Shown in pieces: positions 49,451 to 60,729 of a stretch of 64,000 nucleotides of DNA (its first letter is position 1; the number at the start of each line of letters is the position of its first letter). The stretch is from assembly GCA_026874595.1 (NCBI GenBank), contig CM049315.1, forward strand, positions 69,885,916-69,949,915, written 5' to 3'. The position numbers were made by a program, and so were the translations under genes. Below the pieces are notes generated by a model that did no database searches, was not told the origin of the DNA, and saw only the letters and a list, made by a program, of their open reading frames with translations. The stretch comes from Sipunculus nudus. Taxonomy: Eukaryota; Annelida; Sipuncula; Golfingiida; Sipunculidae.

Positions 49451-52001
49451 ATGACGATCACAGACGACTGCAGCGTGTACTTGGAGATCCTCAGAACTAA
49501 TCAGGACCTGGAGATCGTCAATGAAGTGATGAAGATCAGCCCTGATGGTCACGTGATACAGGTCTATCAGCCCCAGTGTGACAACGCGACAGTCAGTGAC
49601 AGTCCAGCCAGCCCTGCAGCAGACTCAGTCAGGGAGTACAGCAACGACAGGCTGCCCCGGAAATACTGGAAGAGGTACCAGCATGCGGCAAGGTCAGTAC
49701 GGAGAACATGTGCTATTCTCTTTGTCTCTCAAAAGATAGGTACACTACATGCATGTCACGCATTTTAAAACAGATCTAGATCTTACTCGATTTAATTACT
49801 TTTTATCTTTTTTTTTCTTTACGAAAGCAAGTTCACATATGATGTCATTGTCATGAAAGATATATAAATTATATGACATGTTATAAAACGTCAAGAAACA
49901 TAATTTTGAACACAAATGATAAAATATCTCTAGATACTATAGATTGTGAATCATATGTGTTTATTTATTACAGATTCATTGACGTGGTCAAGTCCAAGAC
50001 TCCAAAAGTGACCATGTACACGGACCAGGCCAAGTGTATGCTGATGGAGAACGACAACTGTGACTTTGAGGCTGCTTTTTATGACGGAGCCGAGGTCCGT
50101 TGTTGTCATGACGTTATGAGCATCACTAAGTGCGACGGAAGATATTTCAAGCTTGATTATGAAACAAGCTCTGTCAACTTGGATCCTCAAATCAGGCAAC
50201 ACATGCATTGAAGGTAAATAATTATTATAATATATTATATTAATTTTATTTTTATATCTTAATATAGCACATCTGATCAGAATTTTACATCATTAATCAT
50301 ATAACCTATTCCAGAGGTCATATAACAAACACGTATAAAGATTTTAAGGTTTAATTAGGTAACTATAACTATGTAACTATGTTAAAATAAAAATATTTAA
50401 ATAAATACGAAACAGTTGAAAAAAAATCACAGTATATACAAACAGTTGTGTCTTAAACGGGCTACTGTAGCTCAGAGGTAGACCACGACTTAAAGCCGGG
50501 AGGTCGTGAGTTCAAAACTCAGCCGAGAAGCGTTGAGATTTTCATGGTAAGCCACAACCCAGGTTGAGCACTTTGCAGGTTTAATGGGAAGGTTGTGCCC
50601 CACAACCGTGTATCACTCACAAACGAGTGCGTCTTTGGGAGGTTTCTCGGTGTTATGACCCAACATTGAGGATCATAACACGCCCAGGTCCTGCAGGTGC
50701 GGTAGACACCGGGTCTCGGTGACACCAGGATATTAAAAAATTACAGGAAGCGAGTGCTACCGCCCTGTCAAGTATACCGTAACCGAAATGGAAATCCGCA
50801 GATTTGAATACTTAGCTTAAGACTTAGATAAGTCAACATTAAAAACGGAGGCGGCTACCTCCACACACACAAAAATATATTTTTTAAATTCTTTATTAAA
50901 ATGTCTGTATTTTTTTCAGATTCGTCAGAAGTGTTTAGACTTCGTTTACCTGGTGACTTCAATGAACGATCACGGAGGATCAAGATCAGATGTGACCTGC
51001 TTCCCTGCTGTCATTGGAAGGTGAGTCTAATAAGACGTGTTTTGATACATATCGTAACTTTAATATATACACTTATACGGATGGAAGTGGGCCGGTAGTC
51101 TTAGGTAGTTCTGAATCATAGGTTTGATCTATATAATTATATTTAATTAATTGCTTTCAGAAGTTTTAAATGCAAAACATTAAGTCTTTCACTTTACAAA
51201 GTTTATCGGTCTCTAATCATCATAATTTTTCTCCTTTTATCCAGACGTCCATGCACGGACAGTCCAAAGTTTAGATTCAGCTCAACAGATCCTTTGTCCA
51301 CCAGAGAAAGCCCAAGGAGCAGTACCCCAATCGATGGGAGTGCAAGTATATCTGCTACACCGGATGAGACGCTGTCGTCTGTTGAAATGGCGCCAAACAA
51401 GGTTGAGACATTGTCGTCTGTTTCCGGCTGTAACAGTTTCCCTGTAGCGTCACCAAGGATACTGGTATTGGCTGGGGAACTCAGTGGTCAAACAAGGAAG
51501 TGTCTGTCCAGTTCGATGACGGATCAGAACTGTCACTTCGACCTAACCCCATGGTCATCAAGTACACGTGTCCTAAAGGAGAAACATCGAGGTTTGTATA
51601 CTTAATGCCACTTGAACAACTGAATGTTAAACTCAATACAGGAACATTTCTTTTTAAAATAGAACAATGCACAATGTTTGTATACCAGAGAAATATACTT
51701 ATATTTCGGATTTTGATCCATGTGAAGAGCCTACGTTTAAAACTTAATGTTGATACCACAAGTTTAAATTTATACGGTTCAGTCGGAACAAGTAGAAGTG
51801 GCAATTTCTAAATGATGACAATTAAAGCATAATTAATTTATACATTTTCACATAATATAAATTTCTGACAGTTTTTTATTTGTTTGTCTTTGTCCATATT
51901 TCAGTTTTAAGGAAAATGATCATATCCCTTTAAAAGTGAGGCAGAAAATGGACGCTTCACCCGCAGTTCTTCACAAACTGAGAGAAGCACAGACGTCTTG
52001 A
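49451..52001 (+). pseudogene. PLK4-like: PLK4-like polo-box pseudogene, copy 3
   Basis: The exons corresponding to exons 3-7 are 49,451-49,692, 49,974-50,213, 50,920-51,020, 51,245-51,591 and 51,905-52,001. All splice sites survive. Exon 4 is 7 bases shorter than in genes 1 and 2, which shifts the frame and gives a TGA at 50,209-50,211. Exon 6 is 19 bases shorter than in gene 1, removing the start of PB3 (the VFVPG segment). Exons 1-2 and the TATA region are gone. The closest relative is gene 1. A stump of polo box 1 plus part of box 2 could still be made from the ATG at 49,451 if it were transcribed, but no promoter is visible. Confidence 0.88.
50462..50735 (+). mobile_element. tRNA-derived SINE in intron 4 of the pseudogene
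   Basis: Same insertion as at 32,552-32,830. The head is better preserved here: tgtagctcagaggtaga (A box, 50,466) and ggtcgtgagttcaaaactc (B box, 50,502). Confidence 0.78.
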
Positions 52002-52798
52002 GCTTGATTACAAGAAGGTTAATTTGGAGCTGACACACGGATAGCTACAGACCATCTGTATATTCACGCATAGCTAAGAACGTCAGCATATACACGGATA
52101 GCTACAGACCATCTCCAAGAACAGCAGAACTCCACTCAGGAGTTCAAAGAGGTGTTCACAAAGGTTCATCTACACGTCTGTCGGATGGCACAATCTGACA
52201 CAGCTTATAGACTTGACACTGTTGACTCAGGTGGAAAGGCAAGCGTTGTGTCAAGACGCGTGAGAAGGCGCAGGCTGATAACAAGCAGCCGCGGTCAGAG
52301 CCGCCATCAGTAAGGGAGCTGCAGAGGACGGGGGTCCAATAGGACCAGGCTTGTCCATCGGTTGGTCAAGGGCACCAAGAACTCTACATACATAGAGACG
52401 GAGGAGACCGAAAAGCAGAAGACGAGAAACCGAACGAATTATGGGATTCAGCCATCAAGACTACTTTCAGGAAAAGTGCACGTACACATGGACTCATTCA
52501 AAGCATATGGAGAGAAAGTGATATGCATGTTATTCATTGTCTTATGGTGGCGATCATAAGAAACCGAGGTTTCTGGAGAAGTAAATGTTTGTGATTATTT
52601 GTTTTAAAAGCCTTACAAGTTCTACCGCCATTTTAACAATATACCCATCAAATGTTTAAACGTAATAACATGTAGTATTTGACTTGCTTTATTTGTTATA
52701 CATGTGCGGTTTGCACACATATAAAATACTTACACATAATGGTAATAAAACTAGGTGTATAGCATTTTTATGATTCTACCGCATGTATTGTGCGTGTG

Positions 52799-52843
<45 letters not shown>

Positions 52844-52927
52844 AAATACCTGAGAGAGACAGATAAACGGAGACAACAGACAACTCTCTAGCTCAAATAA
52901 TAAATACACTTTGTCTCCATCCAAAGA

Positions 52928-52959
<32 letters not shown>

Positions 52960-53814
52960 AATAAAACCACATCAACATAAACCTTAAAGGTATTCTTTAT
53001 TCCTTGACTGTGTCCCAAACAGCAACTATGCTGACCCACTGCCCCTTAAACGGTCATCTCATAAACTTATTCACATACCGGTTATAGGTTGGCGAATCTA
53101 AACAAATATCAAGTGTTGGGAAAAGTTCATGAACAAAAGGGTAAAGTTAACATTCAGTCGTTATCTGTGTACCATTAGCTACGTTAAATGGAGTAAATAC
53201 AAAATGTTAATTCAGTTGATAGTGGTAATGATTTTAATTATGTGGGTGGACCATTTACTTACTAGCGCATAACCCATACCTGCTCCACTGGACTTTTTGA
53301 TGCGCCGGAGTTAAAAAGGAGCCAAAGTAGAACCCCCCCCCCCCCCCTTAACCAGGTATATTCCTCGGTTCCTGTATGCAAAAATATAATAATTATAAAA
53401 AGCTGTATTCATTATAATAAAATTACCTGTATATGTTACATTAATATAACAGATTATCACTATAACCCATATTCCCAGGAGAAGATAAAAATAAATAATA
53501 TCAATGAACCTACTTATGCTTATTTCGCTGTGTTATCTTTGTAGTTTTCCTCACTCAAAATTGTACTACAAATTCCAGGTGGCAGTCGTGTATTCTGTCG
53601 GTGATGTATGTCTTATTAGACATGTCTTATTATGTCTTATTAGAGAAGGAAATATTTAAATATATCTATTACACAAGTTATCCATATCTCTTTACTTCCA
53701 TCATCCTTTGGATGGAGAGCATATCCACTAAACCGTCATTTTATGAATTTTTTAACAATGGCTATTCACGACGATAATTATCATTATCATGCGCTGTTTA
53801 TGAATTCATGCAAT

Positions 53815-53960
53815 AATTACATTCGGAAAGATTGTTTGTCCTTGCTCGTTCGACGCGTATCATTTGATTACTATAAATTATATCGTTGTCTTCAACGATA
53901 CGGGTGATTAATTCTTAAGGTCATGTAAAAAAGTAAAATAATTAAGAAAAATCTGCATTC
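53815..53960 (+). promoter_or_regulatory. Second orphan promoter-like block
   Basis: Holds cttgctcgttcg (53,840), gattactataaattatatc (53,866) and ttaaggtcatgta (53,916), as in the polo-box upstream blocks. It is the duplicate of 35,690-35,840, and again no exon follows. Confidence 0.5.
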
Positions 53961-54679
53961 AAAGGAAGGCAAGCTTCCTCCATATGGGAGTCGATAGTGT
54001 GGGATGCTCAACAATCCATGTTTGCATTCACTTATTCCTCCTATATTTTCCCTACATTAGTGAGTTATTTAATATGATGCTTTCTGAAGAACTTTAAAAC
54101 CTACTGGAAATTTTTATCTTTGAGTGAAGTGTTTGTTATACGCATGAATGAATGGAAGTTTTGCGCTTGACCCTGTTAAATTGCCACTAAAAATGTACCA
54201 GCAGTATGGCCTTATTATAAATCGGGGTTCCCGCCACAAAAGGTGTCAGAAGTGGGACAATTTTTTTTTAAAGTAGGACAGTTTTACACGTTTTCTGTTA
54301 TTCCATGTAGCTGTCCACCCCATAGCCTGTCCAGTCACCTACAGCCATTACATCAGAAATAAAGGAAAACAACGTGAAACCTCAGACTAAAAATTTGTGG
54401 ACACTGAAGATCATATTGGTACCGAGTTGCCCACTGAAGCTGGAGAAACAGACATTCGTGCTATTTCTCAGAAGAGACTGTTGAGGATCGGAGAGCAATG
54501 AGCCAACCCGGGAGTCAACTTATGAATGGATACAACCCTGGCTTTGTGGACCGAGAAGCGGAAGGAGATATCGTACATGTACCAGTGGACCCAAGTTTTG
54601 TAGGAAATTCAGTTGTTCGCTGATGATCGGAGTGGATCTTCCAGAGATATTTTTTGTTGATAGTCAGCCGAACGAAAGG

Positions 54680-54995
54680 GTTTGAAATGATTCAACCTGC
54701 TTTTATTCCTCCTGTACCACAGATGAGTGTTCAGTAACTGCCTGCCTTCCTGGAACCGAAACTGTTATTACCCACTTTTAATGGGATACAGGACTGGCAG
54801 TCCTTTTGAACACAGTTTGAAATTTTGCCCCAGCAGTTCGGATGGAAGGACCAGAAGCGACTTAGCTATTTGATGTCCAGTCTTCAGGTGGAGCTCTTGC
54901 ATTTATGTCAAGACTTCTTCAGCTGCTCGATTAAGAAATCCAGACTTGGTGTCACCTGAGATTCTCCGAGCTTTATTTGAGTTTATTAAGAAGGA
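54680..54995 (+). pseudogene. Ty3/Gypsy-like gag fragment
   Basis: The translation around 54,769 gives LLLPTFNGIQDWQSF, an in-frame TGA, then QFEILPQQFGWKDQKRLSYL, which is the style of Gypsy capsid proteins in invertebrates (FxGxxxWxxF...W.D..K). A frame change follows near 54,915, then a SINE interrupts the region. It is a decayed copy with no function. Confidence 0.5.
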
Positions 54996-54996
54996 G

Positions 54997-55205
54997 CCCA
55001 ACCCTGGACAGCTGAGTGGTAAAACGCTTGGCTCTCTCCGCTGGCGACCCGGGTTCGATCCTCGGCGTTGCTATGAGAGTGGGTAGTAGTTGCCCGTCCA
55101 AGGCCGGTGGTTTTCTCCGGGTACTCCGGTTTCCTCCACCTCTTCAGACTACCGAACCCCATCACCGGGGCCATGGAGAGTACCTCGATTAGTTATTATA
55201 ACTAT
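54997..55205 (+). mobile_element. tRNA-derived SINE
   Basis: The head resembles a tRNA: A box gctgagtggtaaaacg (55,011) and B box gggttcgatcc (55,051). After it comes the central segment gttgcccgtccaaggccgg and ggttttctccgggtactccg (55,089-55,132). The same central segment recurs at 59,505. It inserted into the Gypsy gag remnant. It is not a working tRNA gene, because the acceptor arms do not pair. Confidence 0.75.
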
Positions 55206-56800
55206 TTGTACAATCCATGTAAAATACATAAGTTTATATTTATATTTATTCTGTAAAAACACGCTGCATGTGTAGATAGAGCTTAATGAGCATGTTGTTA
55301 ATGGACCCCGACAAAAAATTTAATTTATGATTTGATGAGTAAGAAGCTAACAAGAGTGGAGGAATTTCTAGATCTCTTTGAATGGCTCGAATGTTGCAGA
55401 TCATTGAAACAGAGACCATTGAACAAAAGGAAGGTGGAATATTCTCCTGAATCTGATGCACATAAATCGTCACCGAGTAGTCAACCTGCCTTTTTTTTAC
55501 TGAGGCCGGCCTACAGAATTCCTGCAGCATCTTGCTGCAGCTACAGAATGCATTCTCTTTCTGTATTCTTTGTGTGTGTGGGATGGGGGGGGGGGGGGGG
55601 GTATCTGCTTCTAGGAAGTACTTCCCAGGGAAAGTGAACAGGCCCCAGGACGTGAGCCCCTGCTAAAAAGTGTTAATCAGTTTAGTTTTCAAATGTCCAA
55701 TGCCCAAGAGTGGAGCCAGCAGAAAGATGTAAGGCCCAAGGGAGGCCAAGGTGTAATGTCAAAACTAAACGAGAACGAAACATAAGGTACCCACTTATGG
55801 GAGGTCGAGCATTTTAGTCCAGCCAGTAGATTTTAGACCTCAGAAATGTCCAGGAGTGAATCGCAGATTTCAGAGAAACCAAAATAGGTATACCCGTCCT
55901 CAGGCGGGTCAAGGTCTTGGAGGACATACTCAGGTTAGGGATGGACAGCCGAAAAGGGCTTTCCAGGGTGGCAGCGGTGCCCCCCCCCCCCCCCACTTAT
56001 ATATCGGCATTACAAAGAAGGTTCTACAACTAGTGTTTTGGAACTATCTTAATGAAATTACATGCTTAAACTCCAAGGAGCTGCTTGACCTCCAGAATCT
56101 TCTGTCTACTAATCATAACAAACCTTAGTCTTGTGAGTTCCAATACCTGATACGTATCAAGAAGTTGAACTTACTAGACTACGGTGTGTTATGATTAGCT
56201 GATAAAAGATTCTGAAAGTCTAGAAGCTGATTTTATTAATATCAATATTAATATTAACTACGTTTCCCTGACCATATCTTATTATTGTGTGAGGCTCTCA
56301 TTAACATAACCTGACTTGGTACATACATTTGTTTCACTCGCTCCACCTTATGAAAAATCTCTTAAAGATATTTTTCCAGTCCCAAACAAAAACACAAATG
56401 TATTCCCTCTACACTCATCAAGTAAATATAGATTACAAATATAATTTAATAAATCGGATGATACTGTATTACCAGTACTACATGGCTTACATGTGTGCAT
56501 AAATACAATGGTTCTTCCATCGATTACTGCTCAGTACATATATAACAATGCATCATCATCGTCAGCATATTTAAAATCATCAAACATATTGTACAATAAA
56601 AAAGGCATCAACGTACAACTAAATATATATCAAATTTACAACATGATAATCATATTAAATCAAGAAAAGCATTGTTGTGTGTATGCATATTCATACAGCG
56701 TAACATGGTTACTACTGTTTAAACCATCTGCTGAAGAATCACATGACATTACTTCGGAAGTGCTGCATTGATTTTATAACCCTGAATTGATTTTCATATT
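55206..56800. other. Retroelement debris and non-coding sequence
   Basis: Fragments at 55,330-55,540 and 55,690-55,960 may continue the Gypsy gag (Arg/Gln-rich stretches such as RRFQRNQNRYTRPQ), but no diagnostic motif is visible. G and C runs lie at 55,585 and 55,980. The 56,130-56,800 part shows no gene. Confidence 0.3.
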
Positions 56801-56838
56801 GTACCAATTTATGTAATATCCAACCAGCCAATAAACGG

Positions 56839-57890
56839 TCATATCTTCTTCTTGGTTCTACGTCTGGCTACTCTATCAATCTTACATACATTGTCATCTA
56901 TATAATTCCTGAGAGATTCTCTTATAGCATAAGATACAGAATACGATTTACACTTAAGTGGCTCATCGGATGTTAACTGAAATCTATGTTCTCCCAAGTT
57001 AGTGGTACTAGGTACATCAGTGAACACATCATTGTACTCCTCAAAAAGCTGTCTGCCTCTTCTTGCTGATCTGGTCCTATATCAGCCGATATCACTATAT
57101 CATTGACATATTCTTGAGCCATACATGTTTTTACTGTTAACTAATTATGGTTGACTGTATCCTTTACTGTATCAGTGGGTTCTACAAACTGCTGTACATA
57201 CTGCCTCTAATTAAGCTCTACAAAATTTTACGTTAACTTGCTCATCTGTGTGCCTAGACTTATTAACCCGAGTCCTAGTATAAACAGCACTGACATGCCA
57301 TTCATGGTGGTCTGTATCATGTGGCTGACGCACTCCCCCAATATTTCCAACAATCAAATTGAACATAAATGGCCTCTACTTTGCCCACATAGTACGGTGT
57401 TTCTAGGTCTACCATCGCCACGCTATGTACACTCTCGTGCTGATCAAAACCAATGACACATAAATTCTAATGTAACAACTGGTCGTTACCTTAAAGACTA
57501 GTCCTTACAATAACACCATCGCACCCGGTGTCTCTCCCCATAATTACATCACTGTCGCCTTCTCTACCCTGGGCTGCTGGTAATCGGCCTTCGGACCGTG
57601 CAATAACCCGAGCACTAGCATTACATATATACATCGGTCTAAATGAACTCCTAAATGAACCTCTGCAGTCTCAGCTGAACCTGCCTCCCTACGCTAATAG
57701 ACGTAACATCCGAGTTAATCACAGTCTGACTAGCTCTCTGGCTTACTTGGCTTTTATCACTCTCATCATCCCGCGTCGACAAAGTCCTGCAATCTCGCGC
57801 CAAATGACCGAACCTCCCACAATTACAGCACCTACAATCCCGTGTTATATGACAAATCTTCCCACATTTAAAGAAACGGATCCCTTGATC
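56839..57890 (-). pseudogene. Ty3/Gypsy gag-protease-RT fragment
   Basis: Read on the minus strand, 57,880-57,785 encodes two CCHC zinc knuckles. The second is complete (CCNCGRFGHLARDC); the first has lost its first Cys. A protease-like stretch follows near 57,535 with RDTGCDGVIV, where DTG is the aspartic protease signature, and ETPYYVGKVEA near 57,390. At 57,027-56,839 comes the opening of reverse transcriptase (TTNLGEHRFQLTSDEPLK). Stops and frame changes separate the pieces, and the RT is cut off at 56,839. Confidence 0.78.
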
Positions 57891-58329
57891 CTTCAGTTTA
57901 CTGTCAGATGCTTCTTGACCTACACACCTACCTGCACAACAATATAACTACCTATTCGACAGTGTCTGGTCAATCGGTTGGTATGACAGTTACCATTTCT
58001 CAAGACGAAAATACTTGTTCAATAAAATGTTTAAATGTCACTAAGCTAGTTGGCCTATAACGAAAACTCTCTGCCGGATGATGATGGAATTAAATCTTTT
58101 CTTTCATAATTCTTCTATTCCCTCCCTCCTCTCTCACTCAGTCCGTATATATCTTTTCTCCCTCTCTCAAATACAAGAACAAGTTCCTTTGTCTTAATTC
58201 CAAATGTAGGTAATAATTTCTCTGTTCCTCCGACTCGTCTTGGTAAGATTTTCCATCCTTTTTTCTCGTATTACTGGTATAAATTCCTCTATTCTCTCCT
58301 CGTTTAAGTAGTGGACTTTTTTCCAATTC

Positions 58330-59470
58330 ATCTCTCTCATATTAAAAGTGCATGTGTTCTCTATCGTATTAGTAGTGCATGTTAGTCTGTTTACCTCTCT
58401 CGTATTTGTAGTGCATGTTCCTTTAATCTCCTCTAAAGTTTTAGTAGTGCATGTTCCTCTGTTTTCCTCTCTCGTATTAGTAGTACACTTCCTGTTTTCT
58501 CCTCTGTCCTGTCAGTAGTACACGTTACCTTGTTCTCCTCGCTGGCAGTATCAGTACATGTTCCTTATTATCCTCTCTCGTGTTAGTAGTACACGTTCTT
58601 CTATTCTCTTCTCATTTATTACTCGCACACGTTCCTCTATTCTCTTCTCATGTATTAGAAGTACACGTTCCTGTATTATCCTGTATCGTATTAGTGGTGC
58701 ATGTTAGCCTATTTTCTCCGTGAGGTTATTAGTATACGTTCCGATATTCTCCTCTGTTGTAGCAGCATTATACCTTCCACTATTCTCCTGTCTCTTTTTA
58801 GTAGTACATGTTCCTCTATTCTCCTCTTTCGTATTGGCAGTAAAACTCCCTCTCTCCTCCTCTCACGTATTAGTAGTACACGTTCCTCTATTCCCTTCTC
58901 TCGTATAAGTAGTGCACCTTCCTCAGTTCTCCTCTCTCGTATTGATATAGCACGTTTCTCTGTTCTCCCCTCTCTCCGTAGTAGTGCATGTTTCTTTATT
59001 ACCCTATCTCGTATCAGTAGTACAGCTTCCTCTTTTCTCCTCTATCGTATTGGTAGTACACGTTTCTGTATTCTCCTCTCTCGTATTATTAGTACACCTC
59101 CCAATTCAGCTGTATCGTATTAGAAGTACACGTTCTATTCCCCTCTCTCATATTAGTAGTATACGTTCCCCTGTTTTCCTCTTTCGTATAAGTAGTATAC
59201 GTTCCTCTTTTCTCCTCTTTTCTATTAGTAGTATACGTTCCTCTTTTCTCTTCTCTCCTGTTAGTAATATACGTTCCTCTTTTCTCATCTCTTGTATTAG
59301 TATTATACGTTCCTCTTTTCTTATCTCTTGTATTAGTAGTATACGTTCCTTTTTTATCTCTTGTATTAGTAGTACACGTTCTTCTAATTACTACCTGATG
59401 TTATTAGTATACGTTCCTCTATTCTCCTCTCTCGTATTCGTAGTGAATGTGCCTACATTCTCCCAGTCTC
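58330..59470. repeat. 36-bp minisatellite (~1.1 kb)
   Basis: Imperfect units of the type tattagtagtacacgttcc followed by tctattctcctctctcg repeat about 30 times with roughly 36-bp spacing. The units are most even between 59,150 and 59,360. Because 36 is divisible by three, several frames stay open and give false Ser/Leu/Ile-rich repeat proteins of up to 168 codons. Confidence 0.88.
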
Positions 59471-59494
59471 AACTATCTCAGTCCAAATAAAAAA

Positions 59495-59610
59495 GTAACA
59501 GTGCAGTAGCCCGTCCAAGATTGGTGGTTTTCTCCGGGTCCTACTGTTTCCTCCACCCCTGCAGACTACCGAACGCCAACATCTCTGGTTTCTTCCGTTC
59601 CGGATAATAC
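59495..59610 (+). mobile_element. SINE central-domain fragment
   Basis: gcagtagcccgtccaagat, ggtttttctcc-type sequence and ccacccctgcagactaccg correspond to the body of the SINE at 54,997-55,205, without the tRNA-like head. Confidence 0.6.
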
Positions 59611-59749
59611 CGTCAATATTATTATGACAATTATTTCTTAACGTAATTTGGTTTTACTTTTACACTGGAGAAGGTAATTATACATATATTTTTTTTTTAT
59701 TCTTGAAAAAGTAAATGAAAGGTCAAATCACAAGAGCAATTATATATTT

Positions 59750-59756
<7 letters not shown>

Positions 59757-59802
<46 letters not shown>
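59757..59802. repeat. (TA)n microsatellite
   Basis: Pure alternating TA of about 46 bases. Similar tracts lie at 30,008-30,064, 35,347-35,370 and 62,752-62,770. Confidence 0.95.
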
Positions 59803-59805
<3 letters not shown>

Positions 59806-60374
59806 GGGTATTCGATCCATTAGTGAAAACTTTGCCATACATGCCTTTTTCCCTCATGCAATATCCAATGATACGAATGCTTTACTTTGGCATTGTTTAA
59901 TGATATCATAGATTACCTGAACCTTTTAGGTCGTGGAAAGCTCTAAATACTTCTTCAATGGTTGTTGTACTAAGAGTTTCAGGGAACTTCCATCTGCAGT
60001 TACCTCCAACAGATAATACAGTACTCCATTCTGCCTCTCAATTTGAGACCAGCAGGTCCAATAGTTCCTGACAGCTTGGCCCTCTAATATGATCGCTTCC
60101 CCAGATTGAAATTTATCTTGCGCCCTCCATGTATGAAGTACAATGATTTCTGGACCCTTCAGTTGGATATCTCTAAGTTCTCTACAGGAGTATTGGCGGA
60201 GGGGGGGGGGGATTTGTCTGAACCGTTTAACTCGGTATTTGCGGGGAAAGCAGAGACTTGGGTGACAGTTCGGTTTAATAGAGGAACAACATAATCGCCT
60301 TCGTCATACCTGGGCCTTGTTCATGTAATCTTCGGCAGTGTTTACAACCTCGATAGAGTACCGATTGATTTAAG

Positions 60375-60655
60375 TTGATTTTCGCATGTCGAGCAGCAAC
60401 AGGTTGCTGTAGTCAAGGATCCAGCCATGTGCGCTCCTTAAGCATACTTCGCAGAGCCAGCAGACGCGATGCCACCAAGCCAAGCAGAAAGCCGCGAGAG
60501 ACCGCCGATGTTTAACCCACACCGGCGACTTTACAGGAAAGCCACAGCACCAACAGCCACAAAGGCAGAAGCAACCTACATTCCCTTCACCGATCCCAGC
60601 AGCGAAGACCCAGCCATGCCAATCGAGAGCCGAACCCGATCTGTGAAACGACAGG
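60375..60655. repeat. Second copy of the 37,650-38,310 dispersed repeat
   Basis: Shares gagcagcaacaggttgctg, the segment from gccacaaaggcagaagcaac to accgatcccagcagcg and gagagccgaacccgatct with 37,830-38,075. It sits just downstream of the Gypsy RNase H remnant. Frames on both strands are low-complexity and not credible genes. Confidence 0.55.
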
Positions 60656-60729
60656 GCTTTGAGACGAATAGCCATTTTATTCTTATGGTACCGATTGGAG
60701 ATTCCTTCATGCCTGGTACAAATCGCACT

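Larger units (their letters stand above)
47600..54045. repeat. Segmental duplication D, copy 2 (contains polo-box pseudogene 3)
   Basis: Counterpart of 27,440-35,960. The deletion joint lies at about 49,222-49,232, where atatatagaa (matching 28,936-28,945) runs directly into sequence matching 31,371 onward. The SINE in intron 4 is present in both copies, so the duplication postdates that insertion. Confidence 0.85.

Noticed and set aside
55006-55075. A tRNA gene
   Set aside because: A- and B-box-like motifs are present, but the acceptor stem does not pair and a conserved SINE body follows, so it is a SINE head.
58701-59490. Overlapping Ser/Leu-rich frames of 62-168 codons
   Set aside because: They are shadows of the 36-bp minisatellite; several frames are open at once and unit edges do not follow codon logic.
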